From Flavobacteriales bacterium (lineage in GTDB: Bacteria > Bacteroidota > Bacteroidia > JACJYZ01): a DNA stretch of 64,000 nucleotides. The stretch spans positions 1,936,802 through 2,000,801 of the forward strand of contig JACJYZ010000002.1 of the NCBI GenBank assembly GCA_020635855.1, given 5' to 3'. The position numbers and the translations under genes were made by a program. A model generated the notes under the pieces. It was given only the letters and a program-made list of their open reading frames with translations, searched no databases and was not told the DNA's origin. Positions 50,990 to 60,912 of the stretch are shown in pieces (within the stretch, counting starts at the first letter, position 1; each line of letters opens with the position of its first letter).

Positions 50990-53474
50990 CACCCGACGCA
51001 TGGCAGCGTGCCTGTTCACAGGCCTTGCCCTGACCTCGGCTTCCTCTGCCCAGAATTGCGATTCACAAACATTGCAGGAAGCACAGGACCAATACAAGCT
51101 GGGTCAGTTCGACGATGTGACCGGAACCTTGACAGGTTGCCTGGATCATTTCAAAACCGACGACGAAAAATTCACCGCATACCAGGTGCTGGCACGCACA
51201 TACATCGCAATGGATGATCTCCAGCAGGCGCGCAAACAGATCGAGGGTTTGCTCCGCATCCAACCCGATTACATACCGAATCGCACCTCCGAAACAGAAA
51301 CGTTCGCCAACCTGGTGGACGATTACAAGCAATCGATGGAAGATCACATAGCCGACGTGCTGGTCACCACGGCCAACAAACGTTCGCAATTGTCATCGGA
51401 TGCACCCGCCACCATCTATGTGCGTACCCGCGAGCAAATTGTCAATCGCGGCTACACCACCCTGCTGGACCTGCTCGAAGACATTCCCGAAGTGGAGGTG
51501 CAGCGCAACAGCATATCTGAATTTAAAAATACGGTGACCCTGCGTGGCATCGCCGGAAGCGAGAAATTCATCATCATGCAGAACGGGGTACGCATCACCC
51601 CCCCCACCGGTGACCCTTACAGCATGGGTGCCCAGTTCTCCCTCGCCAATGCCAAACGGGTGGAGATCATCCTCGGGCCGGCTTCCGCACTCTATGGAGC
51701 CGATGCGTTCTCCGGTATCATCAACATCATCACCAACGATGCAAGGGACACCAAAGGCGGCACGGTTAATACCAGTTACGGACAATATGCCACCGGTGAT
51801 CACAGCATTGTGCTGGGCAGCCACACGCGTGACCTCGGGTTCACCGTAACAGCCCAGGTCACCCACAGCCAGGAACCCGACTACTACAACATCTACCCTG
51901 AAAGTTTCTCGTGGTACAACGATCATTACAAGCCCGACGGAACGGTGGACATCAATGGCAATCCGGAGGCAACACCCGTTTCGTTCGACCGAAGCTTTGA
52001 AATGCCTACACGCTCCTATTACCTGGATGCCAAGGCCAATTTCGGCGACTTTGAGATCGGGGCGCTGGCCATGCACGAACGCCACAGTTCGTCCGTAAGT
52101 GTTGATCCCCGGTATTCGCTGTACACCAAAGATGCCTTCATCGCCACCCAGTTGCAAAGCGGATACGCGCGCCATGTACATACGGGTAAGGACGACCGCT
52201 GGTCATTGCAGAGCTACATCTCTTTCTGCAACACGCGCATGGATCCGGAAAGCAATTTCATCAACCGCTTCACCGGGTACGAACAGGGATATAAGTATCA
52301 GGCCAGCCAATCGCAGAAGATCGAAGAACAGTGGGATTACGAGCTGACGCGTAACGCATCCGTTATCGCCGGTTTCTCCATCGAAGATCATTCGGTGCTT
52401 CCCAAAACCGCCGACCTCCCGCGCGCCTTCAACCCAAAAGTGCCTGCCGCATATCAGCAGATCCCATACATCAACACCGATACCACCGACTACCTGGGTA
52501 ACTCGCTGGTGATCTACCAGGATTTCTATTACCTGCACTACCAGAACTACGGCACATTCGCACAGTTGTACAACAAATGGAAGTGGGTGGAATTAACCGT
52601 GGGCGGCAGGTTCGATTACAACACACGGTTCAAAAGTGTGTTCAACCCGCGCATGGGGCTTGTAGTGAAACCCAAAGACAACCTGAAACTGAAATTGCTC
52701 TACGGCCAGTCGTTCCTTGCCCCGTCGCCATGGAAAGCCTATTCCACGTATGGCTCTTTCCAGCCGGTGTCCGATTCACTGGGGCAGATCACCGGGTTGG
52801 AATCGCCGTTTTTCCACATACCCAACCCGGACCTGAAACCGGAAAAACTGCAATCGCTGGAAGGCGGCGTGGCGTTTTACAAGGGCAAGAACTTCTCCGC
52901 TTTTGCCGATGTTTACTACAACACCATCTCCAACCTCATCAACATCCAATCCGCATCCACCCAAACATCGTTCCGCGGGGTATCGGTTACCTATGCCGAA
53001 ACCGCCAACAACGAGGGCGTGGCCAATACCTATGGCGCAACATTCAGCGGGAACTACTTCCTCAACCTGGGCGAACACCGGTTCAACCTGTACGGAAGCT
53101 ACAGCTATTCCAACGGAAAGATCGACGGTGAACCGCTTGTACTGAGCGCCATGCATACCGGGAAGGCTGGGATCGATTGGACCCTGGGCAAATGGTCGGC
53201 TTCGCTGCGTACCCTGCACCGTTCCGCTTCCAATTCGGTGCTGACCAAAACGTCGGGCGATTATTATACGAGTCCGGCCTACACCATCTACAACCTGAAT
53301 GCAAGATATGCGCTGGCATCGCAAAAACATTACGAGCTGCAGCTGACGCTGGGCATCCGTAACCTGACCAATGTAAAATACTACAACGCGGCTGCCGGAC
53401 AAGATTCTTTCACCATCACGCCCCAGGATCCGATCAGGGTTTGCCTGGGCGCCAACCTGCAATTCAAACCCTGA
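50961..53474 (+). CDS. TonB-dependent receptor with N-terminal TPR-like region
   Basis: About 837 residues from ATG 50961; it overlaps the STAND gene end by 29 bases, and ATG 51000 (MAACLFTGLALTSASSA, a clean signal peptide) is an equally good alternative. After the signal, residues about 35-110 form a TPR-like helical region (YKLGQFDDVTGTLTGCLDHF). The plug domain follows (YVRTREQIVNRGYTTLLDLL, RGIAGSEKFIIMQNGVRI, GPASALYGADAFSGIINIIT). A 22-strand barrel with the usual terminal region ends FTITPQDPIRVCLGANLQFKP. Outer-membrane import of an unknown substrate is predicted. Such a receptor inside an NTPase operon is unusual. Confidence 0.88.
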   Translation: MYRISRHASSTRRMAACLFTGLALTSASSAQNCDSQTLQEAQDQYKLGQFDDVTGTLTGCLDHFKTDDEKFTAYQVLARTYIAMDDLQQARKQIEGLLRIQPDYIPNRTSETETFANLVDDYKQSMEDHIADVLVTTANKRSQLSSDAPATIYVRTREQIVNRGYTTLLDLLEDIPEVEVQRNSISEFKNTVTLRGIAGSEKFIIMQNGVRITPPTGDPYSMGAQFSLANAKRVEIILGPASALYGADAFSGIINIITNDARDTKGGTVNTSYGQYATGDHSIVLGSHTRDLGFTVTAQVTHSQEPDYYNIYPESFSWYNDHYKPDGTVDINGNPEATPVSFDRSFEMPTRSYYLDAKANFGDFEIGALAMHERHSSSVSVDPRYSLYTKDAFIATQLQSGYARHVHTGKDDRWSLQSYISFCNTRMDPESNFINRFTGYEQGYKYQASQSQKIEEQWDYELTRNASVIAGFSIEDHSVLPKTADLPRAFNPKVPAAYQQIPYINTDTTDYLGNSLVIYQDFYYLHYQNYGTFAQLYNKWKWVELTVGGRFDYNTRFKSVFNPRMGLVVKPKDNLKLKLLYGQSFLAPSPWKAYSTYGSFQPVSDSLGQITGLESPFFHIPNPDLKPEKLQSLEGGVAFYKGKNFSAFADVYYNTISNLINIQSASTQTSFRGVSVTYAETANNEGVANTYGATFSGNYFLNLGEHRFNLYGSYSYSNGKIDGEPLVLSAMHTGKAGIDWTLGKWSASLRTLHRSASNSVLTKTSGDYYTSPAYTIYNLNARYALASQKHYELQLTLGIRNLTNVKYYNAAAGQDSFTITPQDPIRVCLGANLQFKP

Positions 53475-53477
53475 CGC

Positions 53478-56375
53478 ATGAAGGCCAGGCTGCTTCAATG
53501 GGCGAACATCAGACCGGGTGAGTGGAAACCCATCCTGGCCATGATGACCCTTTCTTTCCTGATGGGGATGGCGCTGGCATTCTACTTCACGGCTTCCATT
53601 TCCGTGTTCATGGACTACGAAGGGAGCACCATGCTGCCCTACGCCTACCTGATATCCGGAGCGGTAGGGTTTGCCATGTGGATGATCGATTCCTTCGTAA
53701 GCAGGCACATGCGGTTCACCACCCGTGTGTTCCTTGGAATGTCGTTCCTGCTGTGCATGGTTGCCGCACTCACCTACCTGAAACTGGACGACGGACGACG
53801 CTGGGTACCGATGGCCCTCCTGGTGGGTGTAACGCCGGTGATGTTCATCTGCAACATCATGTTCTGGGGGATGGCTCAAAAGCTGTTCAACATCAGCCAG
53901 GCCAAGCGGCTCTTCGGCATGATAGGCAGCGGGGAAGTGGTCTCCTCCATCCTCGGCTTTATGGCCATTCCGGCGCTGGCGCCCGCGATCGGCAGTACAG
54001 GACTGCTGGTGATCGCTTTCGGAGCGCTGTTGCTCGGACTTGTTTTGATGGCAGGCGTATTCCGCATGCTGGCCGGCGCATTCAAACCGGAGGAAAACGA
54101 ACCTTCCGATGTTTCCGTGCAGGCGCTGAAGGTACCGGGAGAACAGGCACGTTATTTCCGGCGTGTGCTTGCCTTTTCCATCCTACCCATTTTCGTTTTC
54201 TATTTTGTGGATTACCTGTTTCTCGATCTTACCAGCATCCAGTTTCACGGCGAAACCGACCTGGCCACCTTCATGGGCTACTTCCTCGGAGCGGTGTCAA
54301 CAGTAGAGTTGCTACTGAAAGCGGCGGTATTCAGCAAGGTCGCCAAGCACTATGGCATTCGCGTGGTGTTGCTGGTTATTCCCTCCGTATTGATCCTGGC
54401 CACCCTGCTGACCATCGCAACGGAAGCAATCACCTCCCAGATCTACCTTCTGTTTTGTGTCATCGCATTCACCAAACTGCTGGAGCGCTCGCTGAACAGC
54501 GGCCTTCAGGGTCCGGGCATGCAGATCATCTACCAGGCGGTTCCTGCCACCGACCGCTCGGCGTTTCAAAGCAAGGTGGATGGCATTTCAGGTGCCTTCG
54601 GCAACATCCTCGCCGGCACCGGTATCCTGCTTTTCCTGAAGGCGGAAACATCCGGGTTCCAGTTACACACCCTCGTGCTTTTGTCGGTACTTTGCTGTTG
54701 GGCATTCCTCGTCTCCCCGCTGTACAAAGCCTACCGCAAACGACTGGCGCTGACCCTGCAGGCGCCGGATCACGGAGAATCCCGGAACGAGGCCCTATCG
54801 GGCAGGGAATTGCTGCAACGGTGGATCTCATCCGGCAACAACACGCAGCGAACAAAGGCACGAAAGTGGATCCACCTGATGCAAAAAACAAACCGCGTCA
54901 CGGGCAAAACGCCCGCCAGCATCCAAATGTTCTTCGAGGAATTGCCTCTGAGTACCGGACGTGCCGGGTTGAGAGAATCCACCCAGACCATGATCGGTCA
55001 AATGCCTCATTTCAGTTCTTCGCAACTCAGCACCCTGCTTGCCTCTTCCCTGCCCACCGATAACCTGATGACCGGCATCCGGTCGATGGGCGATGAGGGC
55101 ATCCGCATCCTGGAATTCCATCGTTCCCAATCAACCGACCTTCATACCAAGCGAAGAATCATCGGCATCTATGCCGGCCTTGACACACCGCCGGCCCGGG
55201 AGGCCCTGGTGCATGCGTTGCGCGACAGCGACAGGGAAACCATGTTACTCGCAGGAAAAGCACTTTTCACACGGGAATTTGATGCTGACAAGGAACACCG
55301 GCCTGCCATCCGGCAGAAAATCAGCGAAACCGCCTATACCTGCACATGGCTGATGGCTTCCATGGATGACCTGAAGGATGCACGAAGGAACAAAGCTTTG
55401 ATGAGCAGCCTGCAGACCGAACTGGAAGAGCAGGTGGATATGCTCTTCATGCTGTGCGGTTTTCTGTATGGCCAGGCCACGATCAACCTGATCCGCAACA
55501 ACCTGCATCCCGAGAACAACCTGGAAAGCAAAGTATATGCATTGGAAGTGGTCGACAACCTGTTTGATGCCGATATCAAAGAGATCACCTATCCCCTGTT
55601 TGAAGACCTGATCACACCCGGCTTCAGCCATCATGCCCGACAGGTGTTTCCACAGCAACAGCTCTCTGTGGTTAACCGCGCCATCCACATCCTGTACGGC
55701 AACCAGGCGCATGTTACCCGGTGGACGCAGGTAAATGCCCTGCTGATGCTGGACAAACTGGTGCTCCCTGACGATGCGCGCCGTGAGATCATCGGCTGCA
55801 TCTTTCACCGGCATCCGCTGATCTACGAAACAGCATTCGCTTTGTTGATGAAGCGGGATCCGGATGAAGTATTGCCGGTCCTGAACCGACTTCCCGCCGA
55901 CAAACTGGAAAGACTGAAAGGGATGTATACCGGAGATCCCGGTTTCATAACCACCTACGAGCGGGTGCTGCTGCTACAACAATTTCCCTTTCTGAATCCG
56001 ATGCCGCCACACCGGTTGGTGGATATCGCTGAAAACCTTGTCGGCAAACCAACCACCCCGCACAAGAAGATCGCTACCAACTCCACCTGTATCATTCTAC
56101 CGAAAGGAGCATGGACGCTGGAATCCGTAGAAGGCGAACATGTGGTCACCTCCGGACCTGCTTTCCTGCTTGACGATATCCTGTCATGGTGGCCCGAATC
56201 CGATTCGGTTTCCACCATCTGGAGATCTGTTTCCTCTGCGGAACACGAACGGTACCTTTCGATGGGACGGCAGCAATTCATGACTTACCTGGCTGAAGAT
56301 CCCCTCGTGACCGGCGCACTCCTTAACCAAATGGCAGCCCAGCATTACCCATCATCCTCCATTAGTCCATACTGA
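53478..56375 (+). CDS. Npt-type nucleotide transporter-like protein with HEAT-like and degenerate cNMP-binding regions
   Basis: 965 residues. The N-terminal 430 residues contain 11-12 membrane helices of the ATP/ADP translocase/MFS type; QAKRLFGMIGSGEVVSSILG and KLLERSLNSGLQGPGMQIIY fit the Npt family. From about 430 to 860 there is a soluble alpha-helical, HEAT-like part (for example TPPAREALVHALRDSDRETM). The last 90 residues resemble a cyclic nucleotide binding fold with gaps (CIILPKGAWTLESVEGEHVV and RQQFMTYLAEDPLVTGALL). It starts four bases after the receptor gene. It may move nucleotides across the inner membrane, with substrate and direction unknown. Confidence 0.8.
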   Translation: MKARLLQWANIRPGEWKPILAMMTLSFLMGMALAFYFTASISVFMDYEGSTMLPYAYLISGAVGFAMWMIDSFVSRHMRFTTRVFLGMSFLLCMVAALTYLKLDDGRRWVPMALLVGVTPVMFICNIMFWGMAQKLFNISQAKRLFGMIGSGEVVSSILGFMAIPALAPAIGSTGLLVIAFGALLLGLVLMAGVFRMLAGAFKPEENEPSDVSVQALKVPGEQARYFRRVLAFSILPIFVFYFVDYLFLDLTSIQFHGETDLATFMGYFLGAVSTVELLLKAAVFSKVAKHYGIRVVLLVIPSVLILATLLTIATEAITSQIYLLFCVIAFTKLLERSLNSGLQGPGMQIIYQAVPATDRSAFQSKVDGISGAFGNILAGTGILLFLKAETSGFQLHTLVLLSVLCCWAFLVSPLYKAYRKRLALTLQAPDHGESRNEALSGRELLQRWISSGNNTQRTKARKWIHLMQKTNRVTGKTPASIQMFFEELPLSTGRAGLRESTQTMIGQMPHFSSSQLSTLLASSLPTDNLMTGIRSMGDEGIRILEFHRSQSTDLHTKRRIIGIYAGLDTPPAREALVHALRDSDRETMLLAGKALFTREFDADKEHRPAIRQKISETAYTCTWLMASMDDLKDARRNKALMSSLQTELEEQVDMLFMLCGFLYGQATINLIRNNLHPENNLESKVYALEVVDNLFDADIKEITYPLFEDLITPGFSHHARQVFPQQQLSVVNRAIHILYGNQAHVTRWTQVNALLMLDKLVLPDDARREIIGCIFHRHPLIYETAFALLMKRDPDEVLPVLNRLPADKLERLKGMYTGDPGFITTYERVLLLQQFPFLNPMPPHRLVDIAENLVGKPTTPHKKIATNSTCIILPKGAWTLESVEGEHVVTSGPAFLLDDILSWWPESDSVSTIWRSVSSAEHERYLSMGRQQFMTYLAEDPLVTGALLNQMAAQHYPSSSISPY

Positions 56376-56376
56376 C

Positions 56377-57324
56377 ATGAGCGACACATCCACACAAAAA
56401 AAAGACCACGCACTTGAATTCGCCTGGGTACAATACCGGACATTCGCAGGCACGGCGCGCGACATCAAAAGCACCATCGACAAGTGGCGCAAACGCGTGT
56501 TCATCTTTACCCTTGCCGGTGCTCTTTTTGCCGTGCTGGGACAAAATGCAAGTACGTTCGGTCTTGAACCCGTATCGCGTGCCCTTTCCGCACTGAGCGG
56601 ACTCTTACTTAGTTTGGCAGCCTATGCAGGAGCACAGGTACTGACAGACGAAAGGGAGAAAACCTGGATTCGTACCCGGGCAGCAGCGGAATCATTTAAG
56701 TCGGAGGCTTACCTCTACCTGTTCAAAGCAGGTCCGTATGCGGGAGGAAATGCAAGGGAAACGCTTTTCACTCGGGTGGAAGAATTGCTGAATACCACCT
56801 CTGACATCCAAACCATTCCAGCTGATGCCGATGCAACGAAAGATATGCCGGAAGGATTGACCTTCGAAGGTTACATTGAAAAAAGGTGCACAGGGCAGGT
56901 GAACGGGTATTACCTGCCTAAAGCCAAATCGTACGATCTAATCAACAAACGGGCAAAGAACCTCAGCTTCGCCATGGGATTTGTAAGCATCGTGCTCGGC
57001 AGCGCCGGGGCCTTCAGCATGGAAGAATACACAACGGTGTGGGTGGCATTCATCGCTTCACTCACCGCTTCGGTTGCCGCATACGTCAGTGCAAACCGCT
57101 ATCAATACCTGGTGGTGTCCTATCAATCCACCGCCAAGAAACTGCTCATGCTTACAGCCAGGTTCTCCCGGTATGAACAACCTACAGGTGAACAACAAGG
57201 AACCTTCGTTGCCGAATGCGAATCACTGCTTTCACTTGAAAACGGCGCCTGGCTGGCAGAGCTCTCACAACCCAAGACAACGTCGGAGCGTTTGCCTGAA
57301 CCTGAAGTTGAACAGGTGGGGTGA
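56377..57324 (+). CDS. DUF4231 (SLATT-like) four-helix membrane protein
   Basis: 315 residues, starting 2 bases after the transporter gene and ending the operon. The layout is a charged N-terminus (TARDIKSTIDKWRKRVFIFT), two membrane helices (about 45-90), a cytoplasmic stretch with TRAAAESFKSEAYLYLFKAG, and two more helices (NLSFAMGFVSIVLGSAGAFS and VAFIASLTASVAAYVSA). The C-terminal tail is charged and Ser-rich. DUF4231 belongs to the SLATT superfamily, proteins proposed to form membrane pores and often paired with nucleotide-sensing or TIR components in prokaryotic conflict systems. The pairing with TIR and STAND here fits that proposal. Confidence 0.82.
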   Translation: MSDTSTQKKDHALEFAWVQYRTFAGTARDIKSTIDKWRKRVFIFTLAGALFAVLGQNASTFGLEPVSRALSALSGLLLSLAAYAGAQVLTDEREKTWIRTRAAAESFKSEAYLYLFKAGPYAGGNARETLFTRVEELLNTTSDIQTIPADADATKDMPEGLTFEGYIEKRCTGQVNGYYLPKAKSYDLINKRAKNLSFAMGFVSIVLGSAGAFSMEEYTTVWVAFIASLTASVAAYVSANRYQYLVVSYQSTAKKLLMLTARFSRYEQPTGEQQGTFVAECESLLSLENGAWLAELSQPKTTSERLPEPEVEQVG

Positions 57325-57329
57325 AGGTT

Positions 57330-57415
57330 GCTCCCGTTGGTCGCGTAAGTGGGCTGCGCCGTAAATGGCTCCCGTTGGTCGCGTAAATGGTCAGTTGCTC
57401 CCTCCGGTCGCGTAC
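57330..57415. repeat. Three tandem copies of the GCTCCCGTTGGTCGCG repeat
   Basis: Copies at 57330-57349, 57368-57390 (both GCTCCCGTTGGTCGCGTAA) and 57397-57415 (GCTCCCTCCGGTCGCGTACA). The reverse complement of the second copy, with its flanking GTAAATGG, is at 24355-24392. They lie directly after the DUF4231 stop codon. Confidence 0.8.
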
Positions 57416-57432
57416 ATATCGCCGGGTACCAT

Positions 57433-57530
57433 TCACTATTGACCACTGACCACTGACCACTGACCATTGACCACTGACCATTGCCTATTGACCACTGACC
57501 ATTGACTATTGACTATTGACTATTGACCCA
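57433..57530. repeat. Heptanucleotide tandem repeat, 14 units (TGACCAC/TGACTAT type)
   Basis: Fourteen 7-base units in 98 bases, all starting TGA or a one-base variant (TGACCAC, TGACCAT, TGACTAT, TGCCTAT). It lies between the SLATT-type gene and the terminator of the metalloprotease gene; no reading frame is supported. Confidence 0.9.
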
Positions 57531-57538
57531 TTCGTCAC

Positions 57539-57574
57539 AAAAAAAGAGGAGTCCCGTACGGAACTCCTCTTTTC
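57539..57574. terminator. Intrinsic terminator for the metalloprotease gene
   Basis: Stem AAAAGAGGAGT / ACTCCTCTTTT around a loop with GTAC. On the minus strand it is followed by seven T. The symmetric A and T tracts could also stop transcription of the operon coming from the plus strand. Confidence 0.85.
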
Positions 57575-57598
57575 GCTTTGTATAAAACCGGATCTTAT

Positions 57599-60500
57599 CT
57601 ACTGCCGCGAGATCACCAGGCGTTGAATGTGGCGCACGTCACCGGCATCCACCACAACGAGGTAAACGCCGTCGGGGCGTGATGACATGTCTACATCCAG
57701 CTTGGAAGATTGGGTTTCGAGCTGTTCGGCATACACTTCCTGTCCGATCGCATTCATCACGCGAACGGTTACTGCGGTTTGCGCAGACAGGCTGAGTTGC
57801 ACCGTAAACATGTCGCGAGCCGGGTTCGGGTACAGGGCGATACCTGTTCCGTCCAGCTGTGAGAGTCCAACACCCAGATCTACGTAAGCGGTGTCGCAAA
57901 CCATGCAACCATTGGCATCCGTCACGCAGAAATTGTACGTTCCGGTACAAAGACCGGTGGCCGTAGCGGAAGTCTGGCTGTTGGCATCATCCCACAGATA
58001 CACATAGGGAGGGGTGCCATCAACAGCCGATCCGGTGGCTGTACCATTGCAGGCTCCGGCCACGTCTTTGGACTGTGCAGTGGCAACCACCACCAACGGT
58101 GCGGGTTCAGTTACGGTTTCCAATTTGGTTTGGGAACAACCGTTGGCATCGGTCACCTTTACGGTGTATGAGCCTGGGCAGAGGGAATCCATTGACTGAC
58201 CGGTACCGACAGAAAGCCATTCATAGGTATAGGGAGGCGTTCCGTTGTCTCCGATCGCGCTGACCTGTCCATTGCATTCACCACCACAGAGGATATTGGT
58301 TTTGCTGGTTGTCACCGACACCGTATTGCTGGCAGAGCTGATCGTTTCCCACTCATATCCGCCGGTGCAACCGGTCTGTTGGGTCACAAACACCACGTAA
58401 TCTCCTGAGCACATATCTATCAGGGTTTTGTTGGTGCCGACTACGTTGCCGTTGGCGTCATACCATTTGTATGTGTAAGGAGAGGTGCCACCGTTCACGT
58501 CAACCGTAGCGGTACCGTTGCAGTTGCTTTCGCATTCATCGGTGTGCGTGGTCACCAGCGTGGGCGGGTTTTCGCTCATGAAGGGGAAGATACCCAGTGA
58601 GAGATCCAGCGCCCATGCACTGCCCGTGTTGTAACGGACCCATGTGCCGGAAGAATCCAGTTGCCATACCATGGAAGGCGTGGTTTCTTTGTCCTTGTTG
58701 CTGATGATGTTGAAGGTATCCTTGTCGGAAGCCCAGTTCAGGTTGGAGAAATCAACCCCCATGAAGAACCTGCCCGAATCGGGTACAGGGATGGGCGGAT
58801 TGAACAGCACCTGGGTGAAATAGTTTCCATCCACGTTGTCCATCACCTGCTGCATGGAAACATCCACGGAAGCGATTTCGTTGTTGGGATTTCCATTCAT
58901 TTCATCCCATACTTTCACCGCGATGGTCTTGTTGGGCTCGTCGGTTTGCGCCAGGCTGATGTGCAGCCAAGCTCCCATGATGTGGGTGTTGGGCGCCACA
59001 CTGGGGAAGTATTGGGCTTTGGCTTTGTCTTTGTACTGGTTGACTCCGTTCACCCATCCGTTCTCACCAACCGCACCACCGGAAACGTAGTAGTTCTGCA
59101 AGGTCCATTTCGGCAGATCGGCGCCGGTGTAAAACCCGAAATTCAGGGTATCGCAACCTTTGTTTGCATTCACCTTGATATAGTTCACCTTGGTGGCGGT
59201 ATCCGAACCGTTGGCATTGGTGGCAATCATGGTAACCGTGTATGTACCCGGCGTATTGAATACGATCCCCGACGGATTTTTCACACTTGAAGTGTTGGGT
59301 GTGCCTCCATTGCCGAAATTCCATGACCATGATGTGGGGTTACCGAACGACAGATCGGTGAAATCCACAGCGCCTCCAGTTGAAAGAACCGTGGTATTGG
59401 CCACAAAGTCGGCCAGCGGCGGCGCCTGGCAGGAAGATGTCAGGCAATTGCGGCTGTCGCGATGCGCGGTGATGGAGTTCTTGGATTGTGTGGACCACAC
59501 CGTGTTGTGTTGCTGGGTCCGATGGAGGGCGACATGATGTTGGTGGTATTGGCCGGCGAGATGTGCTGGCAATTCCAGTTGTGTCCCAGCTCATGTGCCT
59601 GGTCTACCATGCTACCTGTTTGCGACTGGTAGTAGTGTTCCAGCAGGTTGTGGTTGTTGGATTGGCAGATCTGTCCGATGTAGGCCAGACCGATCACACC
59701 GTTGTTGCCGCTTTCTTCGATGTCACGTTTGGTCCATAGGCTGGCTACATCGTAGGTCTTGGAGAAGCCGTTCCATCCATTGAACGACGACAGCAGGGTG
59801 CTGGCGTTGGTGCTGGAGCTCCATGGATCACAACCGTTGCAGCTCACCACGTAGGTTTCCACGAGGTCGTAGGAGATCTGCATCGGGTTTTCTTCGTACT
59901 TGGCGGTGACCATGTTCAGAACCGCAATCACTTCGGTTTCCACGTTGGATACACTGCCGAACTCGGTCACCATGCTGTAATCCGCCGCAATGGCAATTTC
60001 GGCGCATGCTGGTGCGAATGTCACGTCATCGGGAGCGGTGTTTCCACCCAGGCGCTCGATGGCGGTATTCATTTCAGTTACGCCGCAATGTACGTTGGGA
60101 TCGACTCTCATATCCTGCGCGCGGTATACAACAAACAGGTCGGAACCGGCTTTCTTTATCGAAGCGGTTCACCGGCTCGATGTAGAAATCCTCACCGTTG
60201 TTCTGGATCAGGCCTGAGATCTGACCGTTGTATATGTTCAGACGCAACTTGTCGTTGGGGTTGTCATTCACGGATCCCCAATAGGTGATGTTGCGGCTGC
60301 GCGGGTAAACCACCACGCCATTTTCAGTTTGCACACGCAACTCATAATTCACATTGCGGATGTCGTGTTCTTCCAGGTGCAGGTTGAATATCTTGCCAGG
60401 GGCCAGTTGGAGGCTTACTTCAGAAAGCCTTCCTTTCTGGTGCACGAAAGTCTGGATGGACGACGCGTCCAATTGGTACACATCAAACCGATTGAAGTTG

Positions 60501-60745
60501 GCGCTTAGTGCCGCTTCATAAGCACCGGGTGCAGCCTGCGCAGGCACAACCAGGCGGTTTCCTTCCACCTTCGCGGAAGATACATAGTGGGCTTTGTAGG
60601 CTGGATTCACCTGCGCATTTCGCATCTGCACCTGTTGTGCACGCGCATGCGGGGAGATGAAAACACCAAAGCCCAGCATCAGGGAACAGGCGATCCAAAG
60701 GCGTCCTGATCTGACCCGATGTGAAAAAGGTACATTGTTTTTCAT
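57599..60745 (-). pseudogene. Secreted metzincin metalloprotease with PKD and SprB-like repeats and T9SS tail, interrupted by two frameshifts
   Basis: Read across two frameshifts, the gene gives about 1050 residues: a signal peptide, a propeptide-like region, a metzincin domain with zinc motif HELGHNWNCQH and Met-turn NIMSP (near 59530-59600), a PKD domain (TSWSWNFGNGGTPNTSS), several SprB-like GGTSPYTYKWY repeats and a type A sorting tail (IALYPNPARDMFTVQLS). The first frame ends after EPVNRFDKES near 60150-60160, where one extra base moves the reading; KAGSDLFVVYRAQD continues in the next frame. The second break is near 59500-59515, just after the Met-turn, where one base is missing. They compensate each other, so sequencing errors are as likely as true decay. 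Confidence 0.8.
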
Positions 60746-60853
60746 GGGGATTTGTGTTTGATTGGGGTAGAGAAAAAAATAGACTCAACTGTCGAGGGGC
60801 ACAAGGTAAATAATTTGAAATTGAAACGGGGAAATTTAACATTATGGTTGGTA

Positions 60854-60912
60854 GCGCGGACGTGGACGTCCGCGCCAGCATCCAAAAAAAGTCCGCGCCA
60901 GCACCAAAAAAA
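60854..60912. repeat. GC-rich hairpin plus 22-bp direct repeat (REP-like)
   Basis: A perfect 9-bp stem GCGCGGACG / CGTCCGCGC with loop TGGA, followed by two tandem copies of GTCCGCGCCAGCA(T)CC plus seven A (60868-60890 and 60891-60912). Confidence 0.75.

Noticed and set aside
57433..57530. CRISPR array or repeated operator
   Set aside because: Contiguous 7-base units without spacers and with random variants.
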